Shown in pieces: positions 42,885 through 53,130 of a DNA stretch of 64,000 nt (positions within the stretch are counted from its first letter, which is position 1; every line of letters starts with the position of its first letter). The position numbers and the translations under genes are program-made. Origin of the DNA: Tenebrio molitor (Eukaryota; Arthropoda; Insecta; Coleoptera; Tenebrionidae); NCBI RefSeq assembly GCF_963966145.1, contig NC_091049.1, positions 8,494,001 to 8,558,000 on the forward strand, in the 5' to 3' direction. The notes beneath the pieces were generated by a model. It saw only the letters and a program-made list of their open reading frames with translations, had not been told where the DNA came from and ran no database searches.

Positions 42885-45800
42885 TCAATTGAACTGGAAC
42901 AAGATGACCAAGTAAGTGGTGACGGCCCCAGCGATCTGAAAAATCTCGTCAAAATGTCGAATTACCCCGCACCAACGATACTAACTCCTGTGAGTAACTC
43001 TCGATTAATTTTTGTTAAGCCGAACGCCGTAAACTCAATCTTACGCTGAGACAAACACAAGAAGAAAAATTTGAGCGATTTTTTAACTTGTTTGTCCATT
43101 TCCATACACATCAGTCTACAAATCAATGCCGAAGTGTTGGCTTGCTGAAACAATATTTTCACAACAACAAAATGGTGGATAAACAAACTCACTTCGATCA
43201 AACAACCGTGACAAGGTTCGACAATTAACAAAAGACGAAGAACGTGCCCAAACATCCATATCGACTGAGACACGATAAACATCCTGTCACCTGTGTTTAA
43301 TACGAGGCCGTAGAGGGCGTAGGGAGTAACCAGCAAGTGGATCAAGCAGCCGAGGATCACGATCTGAAAGCCAACCAACAATAATTTAGTTTCATTTAAT
43401 TTGATCATTACCAGTATGACTAGGCCGTAGCAGTCGTTAACCGAGTTTGCGGCTTCGGTTAGTGTCTCATAGGCGCAGATCAAGTCGCCAATTTGCTGGA
43501 GGTTGGGAGCTGAAAATGGAGATGGTGTCATTTGCGGCGAAACGAGACCCGTGATTTACAATCTCGCTTACTCTTCTTGATCGGTTTATTTTGCTTTTTC
43601 AAATCGTGAATCTTCAACGTGTCGACAACATTATTTATTTTCTTCCTGTCAATTCTCATGAAGTTGTCGACACTGCAATCTTCAATAGCTTCGCGAAGGG
43701 TGTTGTTCAACAACATTATTTTAGTTTTGATCGTGTGGACAAACTGCCAATAGACTAGCTCCATCACGACGGTGAAACAGTAGCACGTGTAATAGGGTAG
43801 ATAAGAAGCAACGATGGAAAGGATACCACCGTAGGGACAAGTCAGTTGGACCCACAACACGAAGTCAAAGATGAGAATGACGGCGGTGAAGAATACGGTT
43901 GTGACAAGGACGACTCGGTATTTTTTCGATTTTGGTGGGTTCTTCTGGAGCAGAGTGTCAATCTGAAATGATAGTTTTGAAAATGTTTGGAACGTCGAAA
44001 GTGGGGACTTTTCACTTTTCTAAGTTGGTTGTAGTAGTCGATGTAGTTGTCGATTTTGAAAGTGGTCATTAGTACGCCGAAGAAACTGGGGAATAGGACG
44101 ACGCTCACGTCCGAGAAGGTTACGTAGCGTTCGGTGCTGTTGGCCATCCTGATCAAGTAGACGACCTCCAGTTGGTAGACTTGTGAGAGGCCGCAGATGC
44201 TGGCGACCACTGCATTTGGAGATTAGTTGAGTGCGGTGAAAAACAATGAAGAAACAGGAAGTGGAACGAGAAAAGAAGAAAAAAAGTGTTTGAGTGTGTT
44301 ATGACCAAATTTGAAGTGAAAAAAATAAATATAAAGAACAAATTACAAAAAGTGGGAAGGTTTAAGGAGAAATGAACCAAATAATAAGTGTAATAATGTA
44401 AAAAACATTGAAGTAGAGAAGAAATAAAAACAAAATCAAGGTGAAATGTCGGGAAAATATTGAAGGAGTGATGCAAGGATGATTATTTCGTCTAGATCTG
44501 TTCGTCTTGGTATTGACGAGGGAGAAAAAATATTGTATTAAGAAATTCTTGTGATTATGTGTAATTACGGTAAAAGCACTAAAAGAAACAACTGCAAATA
44601 ACGCAACAATAAAAAAATAAACGAATTAGATGTAGAAGGTTTATAAAGAAGCATAAATGAGTTAAGTGAAAATATAAAAAACAAAGTAAACTAAAAAGTG
44701 GAGAGAAACGGCAGAGAAAATGAATAAAGCGAGAGGATAAATTCCCTGATTACCCTTTTAAGGAAAGAAAAAAAAAAACAAAAAAAGTAAGATATAAAAA
44801 AATGACTAAGAATGTTAATTGAAGAATAAAATAACGGTTTGTTGTTTGACGGGGTCATCCGTTACAGGACAGAAAAATTTTAATATATGGAGTAGAATAG
44901 ATAAGGATTCAAAGTGACGAAAATGTAATGGAGAGAAAAAGGGTGTACAGGGTGATTTTGAAAGTTGTGCAGATATTTTAACCAGTGGTAGAACTCCACA
45001 GTAGGTAACGGTTGAGACAATAATGCCTTATACAAATGTTGATATTTTTCGAGAAAAAGGGGCTAAAAAATTTTCAAAAAATGTTTGCTACGACGTAGAT
45101 GTTGATTTTTTTATGGATTAAAAAAAATTTGTAGTTCATGAAAGAACGAAACGAAAAATGTAAGTGAAGTCAAATTTGTTTTCTTATTTTTATCACCTAC
45201 CTGTAACGATTTATTAAAAGGCATTAAATTAGAGACGTATGGAATGTGAAAATAGCTATTTACCTATGTATTAAGGGCGTAATGAAGGCGTTTGTGGCCC
45301 GCGGCGTGACCATAATACGCTAGGGTCACAAACGCTAATTATGCCCGTGGTACATACAAAATTTTATGTCCGGTCGAAGTTTTGAATTTTATAATAATTT
45401 AGGTAGATTCAATTTTGAAATAAGGTGAAATAAGCCAGTTATTGTTATTACTGTAGTAACGGCATAAACAAGGGCGGCAAAAACTTGTTCTCTCTACCGG
45501 TTAGAAATGTAGGCTGTGGATATGTACCTCATTTGAGGTGAGAAAATTCAACTTTCTCGCTAAGGTAAGAAAGTTAATCATGAAATGTTTATGGTAAAAC
45601 TGTACCAAAATACAAATGTCAAAAGTGTCAAAAGTGAAATAAGTTATTGATAAATGAAAGCCAATTCAATGAAGTAAGTTGGTAGGTCAATCATATAATC
45701 TGGAAAATAAACAGATAAGCTAGGTAGGTAGATTACTTTACCCTGTTTATATCAAATTTTCGAACAAACCTCAAATCTTCAAATGCGATGACAAGTTAAT

Positions 45801-46339
45801 TAAACAAATAACACAGCCTACTATTCAATTCTCAAAATTTTCGTTTTAATCACGAATATAACCATCTTTTTTGACTTTTTTCAACAAAGTTGTGCCGGTA
45901 GGGAAAAAAATTGTATTCAAACCTTGTTAAGAAAGTGTCCTTGCAGACCTTAGGCACTTACAAACCTCGTCTACGACTCGGTTTATAATCTTTGCCTGCG
46001 GTCTGCAAGAAACCACTTTCTTACCTTGGTTTGAAATATACTATTACAGCCCGGGGCTATAATATACTGAATTACGCCCTAAAAACTAGTCCATAAGTAG
46101 GCAAAAATCGCCCGATCGGACATAAAAAAATTTACATAAAATGTGTATCTCGGCGACATACCAAAAAAGACGATAACCACATTGCTGTAAGCCGTATAAG
46201 CCGCAGACTTAGTAATGACATATCCATAGTTCATCTTCGTCCACTTCAACGGCTGAAGACAAAAAATCCGACTCACATACAACACCGGAGACAACATCTC
46301 GAACATGTCGGTCGAAACCACCGCCGACGAGGTGGTCAT
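42885..46339 (-). CDS. Gustatory receptor (7tm_7 family), six exons
   Basis: Exons on the minus strand are 46339-46162, 44209-44016, 43962-43572, 43509-43412, 43363-42986 and 42935-42885. All introns are GT-AG and frames agree, giving 429 residues, the usual length for an insect gustatory receptor. Several hydrophobic segments are evident (VVLVTTVFFTAVILIFDFVL, VASYLPYYTCYCFTVVMELV, IVILGCLIHLLVTPYALYGL). The signature C-terminus is complete: FGLTKINRELLTG spliced to IAGAVTTYLVILFQFN matches the family TYhhhhhQF motif. Introns 2-6 are 48-62 bp. Intron 1 is 1,952 bp and holds two palindrome elements. ATG 46339 is preferred; an in-frame upstream ATG at 46405 would add 22 residues. The ligand cannot be told, and it does not look like a CO2 or sugar receptor. 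These proteins are ligand-gated cation channels in taste neurons. Confidence 0.88.
45261..45575. repeat. Palindrome element D in receptor intron 1
   Basis: The palindrome at 45261-45356 (TACCTATGTATTAAGGGCGT mirrored by TATGCCCGTGGTACATA, with GGCGTTTGTGGCCC/GGGTCACAAACGC inside) encloses a centre rich in CGCGG without a CGAG pair. TACAAAATTTTAT follows it, as it does the palindrome at 51814. A tail palindrome, CCTCATTTGAGG, lies at 45530. Confidence 0.5.
45914..46039. repeat. Palindrome element E in receptor intron 1
   Basis: TATTCAAACCTTGTTAAGAA and CTTGCAGACC are mirrored by GGTCTGCAAG and TTCTTACCTTGGTTTGAAAT. The centre (45966-45980) reads CGAGTCGTAGACGAG on the minus strand, one of the CGAG-pair cores. 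It is followed by ATATACTATTACAG, like the ATAGTATA flank of other members. Confidence 0.6.
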
Positions 46340-46675
46340 CTTGATTAATCGTTTTGATAAAATCAGAACTTGACAACCCCCTCGTTTCACCAAGCAAATA
46401 AACAATTATTGGAAATGAAAAACAAATGAATATTTTATGCGACTGTGAGGATAAAGTGTTTGTTTTCAGAAGTATTTATCGGAAACGCTCAATTAATAAA
46501 CAAACATCAAACGCCCCAAATATTTTTAAATAACTGGTAAAATTCCATAAGAACAACATGACAGTACCTAATTAATACCTTGACTTATTGGTTCATCGAT
46601 TGGCCTCTAAGAAGTTTCTACGCAAAAAAGGAAACGATGGAAGACAAGCTTATCGCATCGTCGAGTGTCATGGGT

Positions 46676-47026
46676 CTGTCACAATAGTGTTAATGTTAGT
46701 GGTAATGTTATAATGTTAGTGGAGTAGGCAATGGTGATGTTAGTAGTCTAGTGTTCACAATAATGTTAACGGAATATTACTCTTACAGCTGTCAAGGTGG
46801 TGTGAACTGTCACTGCGCCTGCGCGTGCGTGAAATTCTCGATGGTGATTGGTAGATGTTAACAAAGATGTTAAAAAACCAGACATTTTCTGGATCTCTTA
46901 ACATCGTTTCTAACATTAACATCACCATCACCATTATTGTGAACGGTTGAACGTTTCACCAATGTTCTGAAGAATAACATTCTGGCTAACACTAACATTA
47001 ACATTACCATTAACACTATTGTGACA
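46676..47026. mobile_element. MITE with CTGTCACAATAGTGTTAATG ends
   Basis: CTGTCACAATAGTGTTAATG is mirrored by CATTAACACTATTGTGACAG. Inner TTAATGTTAGTGG-type words are repeated many times on both sides, so the arms are degenerate arrays of AATGTTA. No ORF. Confidence 0.8.
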
Positions 47027-47122
47027 GAGACATCAGTCTCAAATAGGGTAAAAAGTACAGAAATAATAAAATAGAAAACAAAAAATTACGAAAAAAGAGA
47101 CGCTTGTCATAAGCAATATAAC

Positions 47123-47329
47123 GGTTGACTATTAAAATTTTCACTTAGGGTTGGCTATGGATTCTTTGTTTTCCGTTGCACCTTAGACACTGACAAGTTT
47201 GACATTTCAAAACTATGTTTTAATTGTACTGACTGACATTTGTCGTTAGTTCTTGCGTGTGTCTAAAGTAACTGAAAAAATAAAAACTCGTTCAAAGCCA
47301 ACTACAAGTGAAAATTTTAATAGTCACCC
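47123..47329. mobile_element. MITE with GGTTGACTATTAAAATTTTC ends
   Basis: GGTTGACTATTAAAATTTTC with ACTTAGGGTTGGCT on the left is mirrored by AGCCAACTACAAGTG and GAAAATTTTAATAGTCACCC on the right. 207 bp, no ORF. Confidence 0.7.
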
Positions 47330-47364
47330 ATTATTTTTATTTGACACAAAACTATTAGAAAATG

Positions 47365-47561
47365 AACAGGGTCATTATAAATGATTGTACCATCGTAGTT
47401 GGCATTGGCGAGCGTTGGTGACTAAATTGAATGTGCGGCAAGCTTGATAACATGAGTGAGACTAGCATCGCCGATAGGTGGCGGTAGTGGAAATCGTTGC
47501 GAAGCAGGCGGCACATCCAAAATTTGTGTGGGATGGGACAATCATTTATAATGACCCTGTA
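47365..47561. mobile_element. MITE, longer relative of the 106-bp element
   Basis: ACAGGGTCATTATAAATGAT with TGTACCATCG on the left and ATCATTTATAATGACCCTGT on the right. The same end motif as at 35664 and 41442 but with a different, longer centre. Confidence 0.75.
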
Positions 47562-47639
47562 TGTTCCTAAGTTTGATAGTTGGGACTACTGTTAAATCTC
47601 GGTAAATTCAATACAATACACACTTAAATTGTGAGTGTG

Positions 47640-48761
47640 TAAGGTGATCAAGAAGAACCGTTGGGTTGGTAACGCTGAATTTTATTTTTAAATGGTACCT
47701 ATCTACAACTGAAGTAACTTCCGGTTGTTGACGGCTTGACACTGATAGGTGCATCATTGATAAGTAACATCTGACATTTCAAATTAAATTAAACATGTTG
47801 GAGAATCTGTTCGAGAGCCTAAAAAAAGAGTTATTTTATGTTTGGAGCAAAATGAGGGACACTTCGAGCATTTCCTTTAGTTAATTTTTCGATAATTGTT
47901 CTGTATTTCAAGTTTAATTTCTTTTTACCGTTATTTTTTATTCTCGTAACCTACCGTTTTGTCGCTACGTCAGATGTCTGTCAAATAAAGGTAGCGTTTT
48001 TAAATTCATCAACTTTTTGCGGTGAATTTCAACATTGGTGGACTGTCAATCATAAGTTTTTTTTGTGTTGAATATTTATGTTGTGTAAAAATGTGATGAA
48101 TAGGGAAACGGATTTGATGGAAAACTGATGACTGTGCTGACTGGTGCTGATGTCATGACACCTGAAGTGTAAACATAACCTAAATATTTTTTCATTTTCG
48201 GCGACTATCATTATTATATGAATAAATATGTGCGACATTAGTCTTCTTGGGACCATAATATTGGAAAACGGATTACAATCCCTTTGGAAGATTCATCAGA
48301 TGATGATTTATTAACTTCCTCTGATGAAGAAATTATTTTAAACAGAAGAAAGACTCATGAAAAAATTAGAGGATACGTGAATAATGTTGCACTTTTCCAG
48401 TTTTTCCCTCGCTTTGCTTTGACATTGACAGTTTGACTTCGACAAACTATTTTGACATTTCCCCCACTATTCGTCCACCAAACAACCAACTCCCATTGTA
48501 GATGGGAAAGGTGAATTTTAGTTGAGCCCAACATGAAATTTTTGGTGAATAAAGAAACGTGTTTTCTTAAGCTCAACATAAATCTAACAGTAATATAACA
48601 ACCTTTTGGTAGAAAACTGATTCCACCGATTGATCCATCGATGAATTTAAAAACGCTCTCAAACCAACAAAACATATACGGTTGCAGTGTTGCAAATAGC
48701 CGAATAAAAAATGTTCTTAATTGTATTACCAACCCAAACAGTCCTTCTTGATCACCTTTTA
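47640..48761. mobile_element. Degenerate element with GGTGATCAAGAAG ends
   Basis: The left end AAGGTGATCAAGAAGAACCG with TTGGGTTGGTAA is mirrored by TTACCAACCCAAACAGTCCT and TCTTGATCACCTT on the right. Related ends occur at 52432/52667 and 59471. Inside, 47839-47881 reads CLEQNEGHFEHFL then stop, the typical C-terminus of mariner-type transposases, and 48290-48400 reads EDSSDDDLLTSSDEEIILNR. The interior is a mosaic with no intact gene. Confidence 0.5.
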
Positions 48762-48853
48762 CCGTATAAAAAAACCTTACATCCACTGAGACAGACGGCA
48801 GTGTTACATCTTCATTAACACATTGGCGTACAAAACGTCATTTTCACATTTTA

Positions 48854-49428
48854 TACAGGGTGTTTTCGAAGTTGAAGCGATCCTTGTAACACGAGGTACT
48901 ATACATCATTTTTAAGAATTTTAGCCTAAATCTTCTTAGTAAAATGTTTGTATTAACGGAGATAATTGATTGTATGTTTTTATTGTTTTATAAAATTTTG
49001 AGTCGTGTCTATTTCTCCGCTGTACTAGATTAAAAACTGACGTGGCCTAGGATGGTGTCTTTCCGGAAATCGCTCTGCGTACTCTCTGGACACCGCGGCT
49101 GCATTTTGATAACATTGCCCCATACATTAGCAACATATCTGTGAGGTTATAATTTTCGTAATGATAAGCCATTCCGACTAATTAGATGACAACTCTGACA
49201 ATATTTTTGATTAATGTTCATGCTCATTTGATTTTGTTTGTCAATTCTAATTTCTAACAAATCAGCGTAAATTTGGGAAGGACCGGTTTCAAAATTTTCA
49301 AAAAAATTAACTTATTGTATCTTCATTGCCGTACACATTTTACTAAGGTGATTTTGGCTAAAACTCTTTAGAACAATGCATACCATCACATGTTAAAAGG
49401 AACGCCTCAACTTCGAAAACACCCTGTA
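48854..49428. mobile_element. MITE with TACAGGGTGTTTTCGAAGTT ends
   Basis: TACAGGGTGTTTTCGAAGTT with GAAGCG on the left and AACTTCGAAAACACCCTGTA on the right, about 575 bp, TA at both ends, no ORF. The centre contains a locally GC-richer piece near 49040-49130. Confidence 0.8.
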
Positions 49429-49564
49429 TATTAGCCGTTGTTGTAAACACGCAGCAGACCACAATATTTTTTATTAGGTTGGCGTCAGGTCCTGTCATAT
49501 GACGTTTCGTTGTTAAATATTCGTCTTGTTGTCAAATCCGTAACTGATTTAGTGCAATTCAATT

Positions 49565-49932
49565 ATCGTGCGTTCAAATGAAATCCTGGGCTGGGAAGGC
49601 GTTGGAAACCGTCAATTGTTGTGCTTTTTTAAAGTGTAGATTAATTGGAGCATGTTGACAGTTAACCTAAAATTTAGAGCCAAAAATTTTTTCTTTTTTT
49701 TCTTTCTTTGCAATGTTTTACATCAAAAATAGAATAACGTAACGATTCCTATTCTCGAAGCAAATATCTAAAGGCACCCTTTGCTGAAAACAAACATGTT
49801 CAATTATGTCCCGATTAAACATAAACAAATGTCATTTGTGTCAAACGGCGGGAAATTCAAACTTTACACTGTTCTAAACGGTTTAATTTTTCCAACGCCT
49901 ACTCAGCCCAGGATTTCATTTGAACGCCCGAT
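49565..49932. mobile_element. MITE with GCGTTCAAATGAAATCCTGG ends
   Basis: ATCGTGCGTTCAAATGAAAT with CCTGGGCTGGGAAGGCGTTG is mirrored by CAACGCCTACTCAGCCCAGG and ATTTCATTTGAACGCCCGAT. Inserted into an older MITE copy. Confidence 0.8.
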
Positions 49933-49940
49933 ATAACCTA

Positions 49941-50803
49941 TACAGGCTGTTTGATAAAAAAATGCCTCAACCCATAACTTTTTTATTTGTTATCCGATTT
50001 CAATGAACAAAAAAACCAAAGATATGGTTTTTCATGCGCTACGAAGCAGCCATAATTTTTTTTGCGTTATTTTCAATAGCTAACGATAGTTAACTTTTTT
50101 TTTTAAATGGACACGTAATTTTTTAAACTTAATCTGGGAGAGTTTTTTTTTTCTGAATCTAATGAGTATTAAAAGTTATCATGTGGTCCACAGCTAAGTG
50201 AAAAAAAAAATAAAACAATTGTGGTTCAGCTTGTTATAAAATTTTCGTGTAAGCCGTGAAAAACAATTGGAATACAAATAGCAACAAATGTCAAGTGTCA
50301 GTTTGAAAATTTTCATGTGCAATCTTGAGGTGTTTTATTATTATTTTCTTGGAAAATCCTGCATGAATGACAATGTTGTTATTTTATACTTAAATAAAAA
50401 AAGTTTAAAAAAGTAGATGAAAATTTCTAAGCTGACGTTTGGATGACATTTACCGCACTTTGTATTCCGATTGTTTTTCACGGGACTCTTAAAAATTTCA
50501 TAATAAGCTGAACCACAAAAAAAAAATTATTTTTTTTAGTTAACTATGGACCAAATGATAACTTTCAATACATCATTAGATTCAGAAAAAAAACCTTACC
50601 AGACTGTGCCTAAAAAAATTACATGTGCCCATTTAAAAAAAAAAGTTGACTATCGTTAACTATTGAAGATAACACCAAAAAAATATATTTTATGGCTGTT
50701 TTGTAGCGCATGAAAAACCATATCTTTGGTTTTTTTGTTCATTGAAATCGGGTAATAAGTAAAAAAGTTATGGGTTGAGGCGTTTTTTTTCAAACAGCCT
50801 GTA
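49941..50803. mobile_element. 863-bp foldback element with long arms
   Basis: TACAGGCTGTTTGATAAAAA on the left and TTTTTTTTCAAACAGCCTGTA-like on the right. Inverted similarity (CCTCAACCCATAACTTTTTT; AAAGATATGGTTTTTCATGC; GACTATCGTTAACT) spans more than 300 bp per side. TA target. No ORF. It is inserted in the same older MITE copy as 49565-49932. Confidence 0.8.
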
Positions 50804-50988
50804 TAAAATCACAAATCACAATATTGCTGACTAAAATGTCAGATTGTCAGATTTTCATAGACAGTCCGAATTTGAAACAATCGTCAATGCTGTATATTAA
50901 TAAATAAGTGTCAAATAGGTGAGTACGCGTTGTTTATGTCAACTATCACATTAAAAAATATTTGACAGCAGAATAACCAACAATAGTA

Positions 50989-51240
50989 TTGGGTGATTCA
51001 AAATGATTCTGGATAAGTATGGCAACTATGTGGGTGGGGTAGAGTTGACATTTGAATGACATTTCATAAGCGTGCATTTGATATTTTTTTTATACCATTG
51101 CACATTGATTTGACAATTTTCAAAATTGCGCAACTATAAACTGTCAAAGAAATGTTAGCTCTATCCTACCCACACAGTTGCCACATAAATTTTCGTACAT
51201 AGTTGGCATACTCATCCCCAATCATTTTGAATCACCCAAC
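50989..51240. mobile_element. MITE with TTGGGTGATTCAAAATGATT ends
   Basis: TTGGGTGATTCAAAATGATT is mirrored by AATCATTTTGAATCACCCAA. Further inverted pieces (GGCAACTATGTGGGTGGG / CCCACACAGTTGCC) lie inside. 252 bp, no ORF. Confidence 0.8.
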
Positions 51241-51259
51241 ATTACTAACCCATGAAAAA

Positions 51260-51470
51260 AGGCACATTCAGCCGGTAGGTACTTCAGCTCAAACATGATC
51301 ACCAAATAAAAATCTGAAAACCCCATCAGAACCCACCTCATCCTGTACACAGTTCTAATTTTAGTGAGAATCTCCCGATCAATCTTTGTTAACACAAACA
51401 AGGAACAAATATAACAAGAATTTCAACAAACCTTTAAGATGTTTGTCCGTTTCCAAACACCGCAAATTTA
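51260..51470 (-). pseudogene. Gustatory receptor pseudogene fragment
   Basis: On the minus strand one frame reads NLRCLETDKHLKGLLKFLLY, resembling CRLMCMEMDKQVKKSLKFFF of the intact receptor at 42885-46339. After a shift it continues KIDREILTKIRTVYRMRW (compare KINRELLTG) and FSDFYLVIMFELKYL (compare TTYLVILFQF). Only the last quarter of the receptor is visible, with stops and frameshifts. It points to a former tandem receptor cluster, now broken up by transposons. Confidence 0.55.
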
Positions 51471-51813
51471 TAAATATAATTAAAAAAATATATACGGGGT
51501 GTTAGTAATTGGTTGGGAAAAAATTTCGGGGTGAATTCCTTATGATATGAAAAATGTGGCTTAAAACCTAAATAAAGTTTTTCGTTAAAATGAGTAGTTT
51601 TCTCAAAAAAATTAAAACATAAAAATAAATGTATTGTGGCATATCCGTATTTTTTTTTTTGAAATACTGCGAAATAATAATGGTTTAAAGAAAAAATTTA
51701 AACGTGGGACGTTGAATTAAAAAAAAAATCAAAACCAATGCGATTTTAGGCAGACAAATGTCCAACAGTGGACTACATTTTTATTTTTTTTTTAATAGTT
51801 ATTTACACAATTA
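51471..51813. other. AT-rich non-coding DNA
   Basis: Near 51493, TATACGGGGTGTTAGTAATT looks like a transposon end without a partner. Nothing else recognised. Confidence 0.4.
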
Positions 51814-52163
51814 GTGGGATAAAAGCAATATTACAGGATTCGAGTGTGAAGATTGCAGATGACGAGGGCGTTAGCCCGAGTTCATCTGTAATCACACGAG
51901 TTTCCTGTAATATGCTTTAGCCCACGTGTTATGTACAAAATTTTATCTAAGACCGCCCCGAATTAAAAAAAAAAGGTAAATCTTATTTATTTCCGCCAGT
52001 TTCATTACACCACTCAGTGGAATAATAACTTACTTATCCCACTGAGTGGGGTAATGAAGCTCACTTATCCCACTGAGTGGAGTAATGAAATGCGTCCGGT
52101 AATGAAGTTCCTTATTCCACTCAAATGAGTGGGATAAGTGTCATTTATCCCACGGGATTAGAT
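51814..52163. mobile_element. Palindrome-bearing element F (clearest CGAG core)
   Basis: The palindrome at 51814-51925 runs from GTGGGATAAAAGCAATATTA to TAATATGCTTTAGCCCAC, with GTGTGAAGATTGCAGATGA / TCATCTGTAATCACAC inside. Its centre is CGAGGGCGTTAGCCCGAG at 51863-51880, a CGAG direct repeat around an inverted GGCGTTAGCC. The tail (52010-52163) holds at least four palindromes of CCACTGAGTGG type. The half-site GTGGGATAA occurs both in the palindrome arm and in the tail (CTTATCCCACTGAGTGGG, GAGTGGGATAAG). No ORF. Confidence 0.65.
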
Positions 52164-52179
52164 AAAAGAACTTATTAGG

Positions 52180-52778
52180 TACTATTGCGATCAATAAATT
52201 TTGGACACTAGTGTCATCGCGCTGTCATACATTCTAAAACGACCTTTATGTATTAATAACCTTAATTTTGATTGTTGTGTCAATTTTGAAAATGTGTGTC
52301 AGATTTACCGACAAAACATTCAAGAAGTTTTAAAAATCAGACAAATGGAATAGAACGAGATTTTAATTAATAAAAAATAGAAAATGAATAAATAAAGTTA
52401 ATATTTTGTCATCGTTCATATCAACAAATTGTACCAGGTGATCAAGAAGGACTGTTTAAGTTGGCAGTACAATTACGAAAATTTTTTAATTCGGTTATTT
52501 ATAACACTGCAACCGGATATGTTTTGTTGGTTTATTTGACAAATATCTGATGTAGGTATAGCATTAATAACGACAAGCCATCAACAACCGAAAGTTACTC
52601 CTGTTATGCGATTTAAAATACAATTCAGTGTTACCAACTTAAACAGTCCTATTTGATCACCCCGTAGATAAATTTGACAATTTCATCATTCATGTGACAA
52701 TTTCAATAAAGCATGATTTAGAGCAATTTTTTTATATGACAGAAAAATGATGTCCAAAATTTATTGATCGCGACTGTA
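52180..52778. mobile_element. MITE with CGATCAATAAATTTTGGACA ends, carrying a nested MITE
   Basis: TACTATTGCGATCAATAAAT with TTTGGACA is mirrored by TGTCCAAAATTTATTGATCG with CGACTGTA. The element is interrupted by another at 52432-52667. Confidence 0.75.
52432..52667. mobile_element. 236-bp MITE with GGTGATCAAGAAGGACTGTT ends, nested
   Basis: TACCAGGTGATCAAGAAGGA with CTGTTTAAGTTGG is mirrored by CCAACTTAAACAGTCC and TATTTGATCACCCCGTA. Bounded by TA. Lies inside the MITE at 52180-52778. Same family as the ends at 47640/48761 and 59471. Confidence 0.8.
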
Positions 52779-53130
52779 CTATGCCGCACAGTTTAAAGAA
52801 CTGGATAATAAAATGTCTGTATTAGAGTGATATACAGGGATTGGCAGGACTGACGCCTCACAGAAGACTGGCAAATTCGTGGATTACGCTGAAACGTAAA
52901 TTAAAAACTATATTTTTTTTTACTCTCAAAATAAGCGAGAAAAGACATTGCGAAATTGACTAATCAGACGAGAATACCATCGAGGACGGTCGCTACACAA
53001 TCGAATATTATCGAACCGCGCGAAACTTTTTATAATTAAATGGTCCACTGCTTTTTTTGACAGATGTTTGTGTCATGTTGACAATTTAAACATTTAAATT
53101 TGTCATTGTGTTTTCTCAAGATCTGAAATC

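Larger units (their letters stand above)
49432..50900. mobile_element. Copy of the 2695-2938 MITE, split by two insertions
   Basis: 49432-49564 matches the left half of the element at 2695 (GTTGGCGTCAGGTCCTGTCA and ATTCGTCTTGTTGTCAA). 50804-50900 matches its right half (TTTTCATAGACAGTCCGAAT, TTGAAACAATCG). Between them lie two complete MITEs, at 49565-49932 and 49941-50803, with a short host piece (ATAACCTA) between, as expected from two later insertions. Confidence 0.75.

Noticed and set aside
46676..47026. CRISPR-like array suggested by repeated AATGTTA words
   Set aside because: Repeats are short, irregular and arranged as inverted arms of a MITE; the genome is eukaryotic.
48355..48786. 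143-codon minus-strand ORF
   Set aside because: It lies in the mosaic interior of a degenerate transposon, runs through its inverted end and has no recognisable content.
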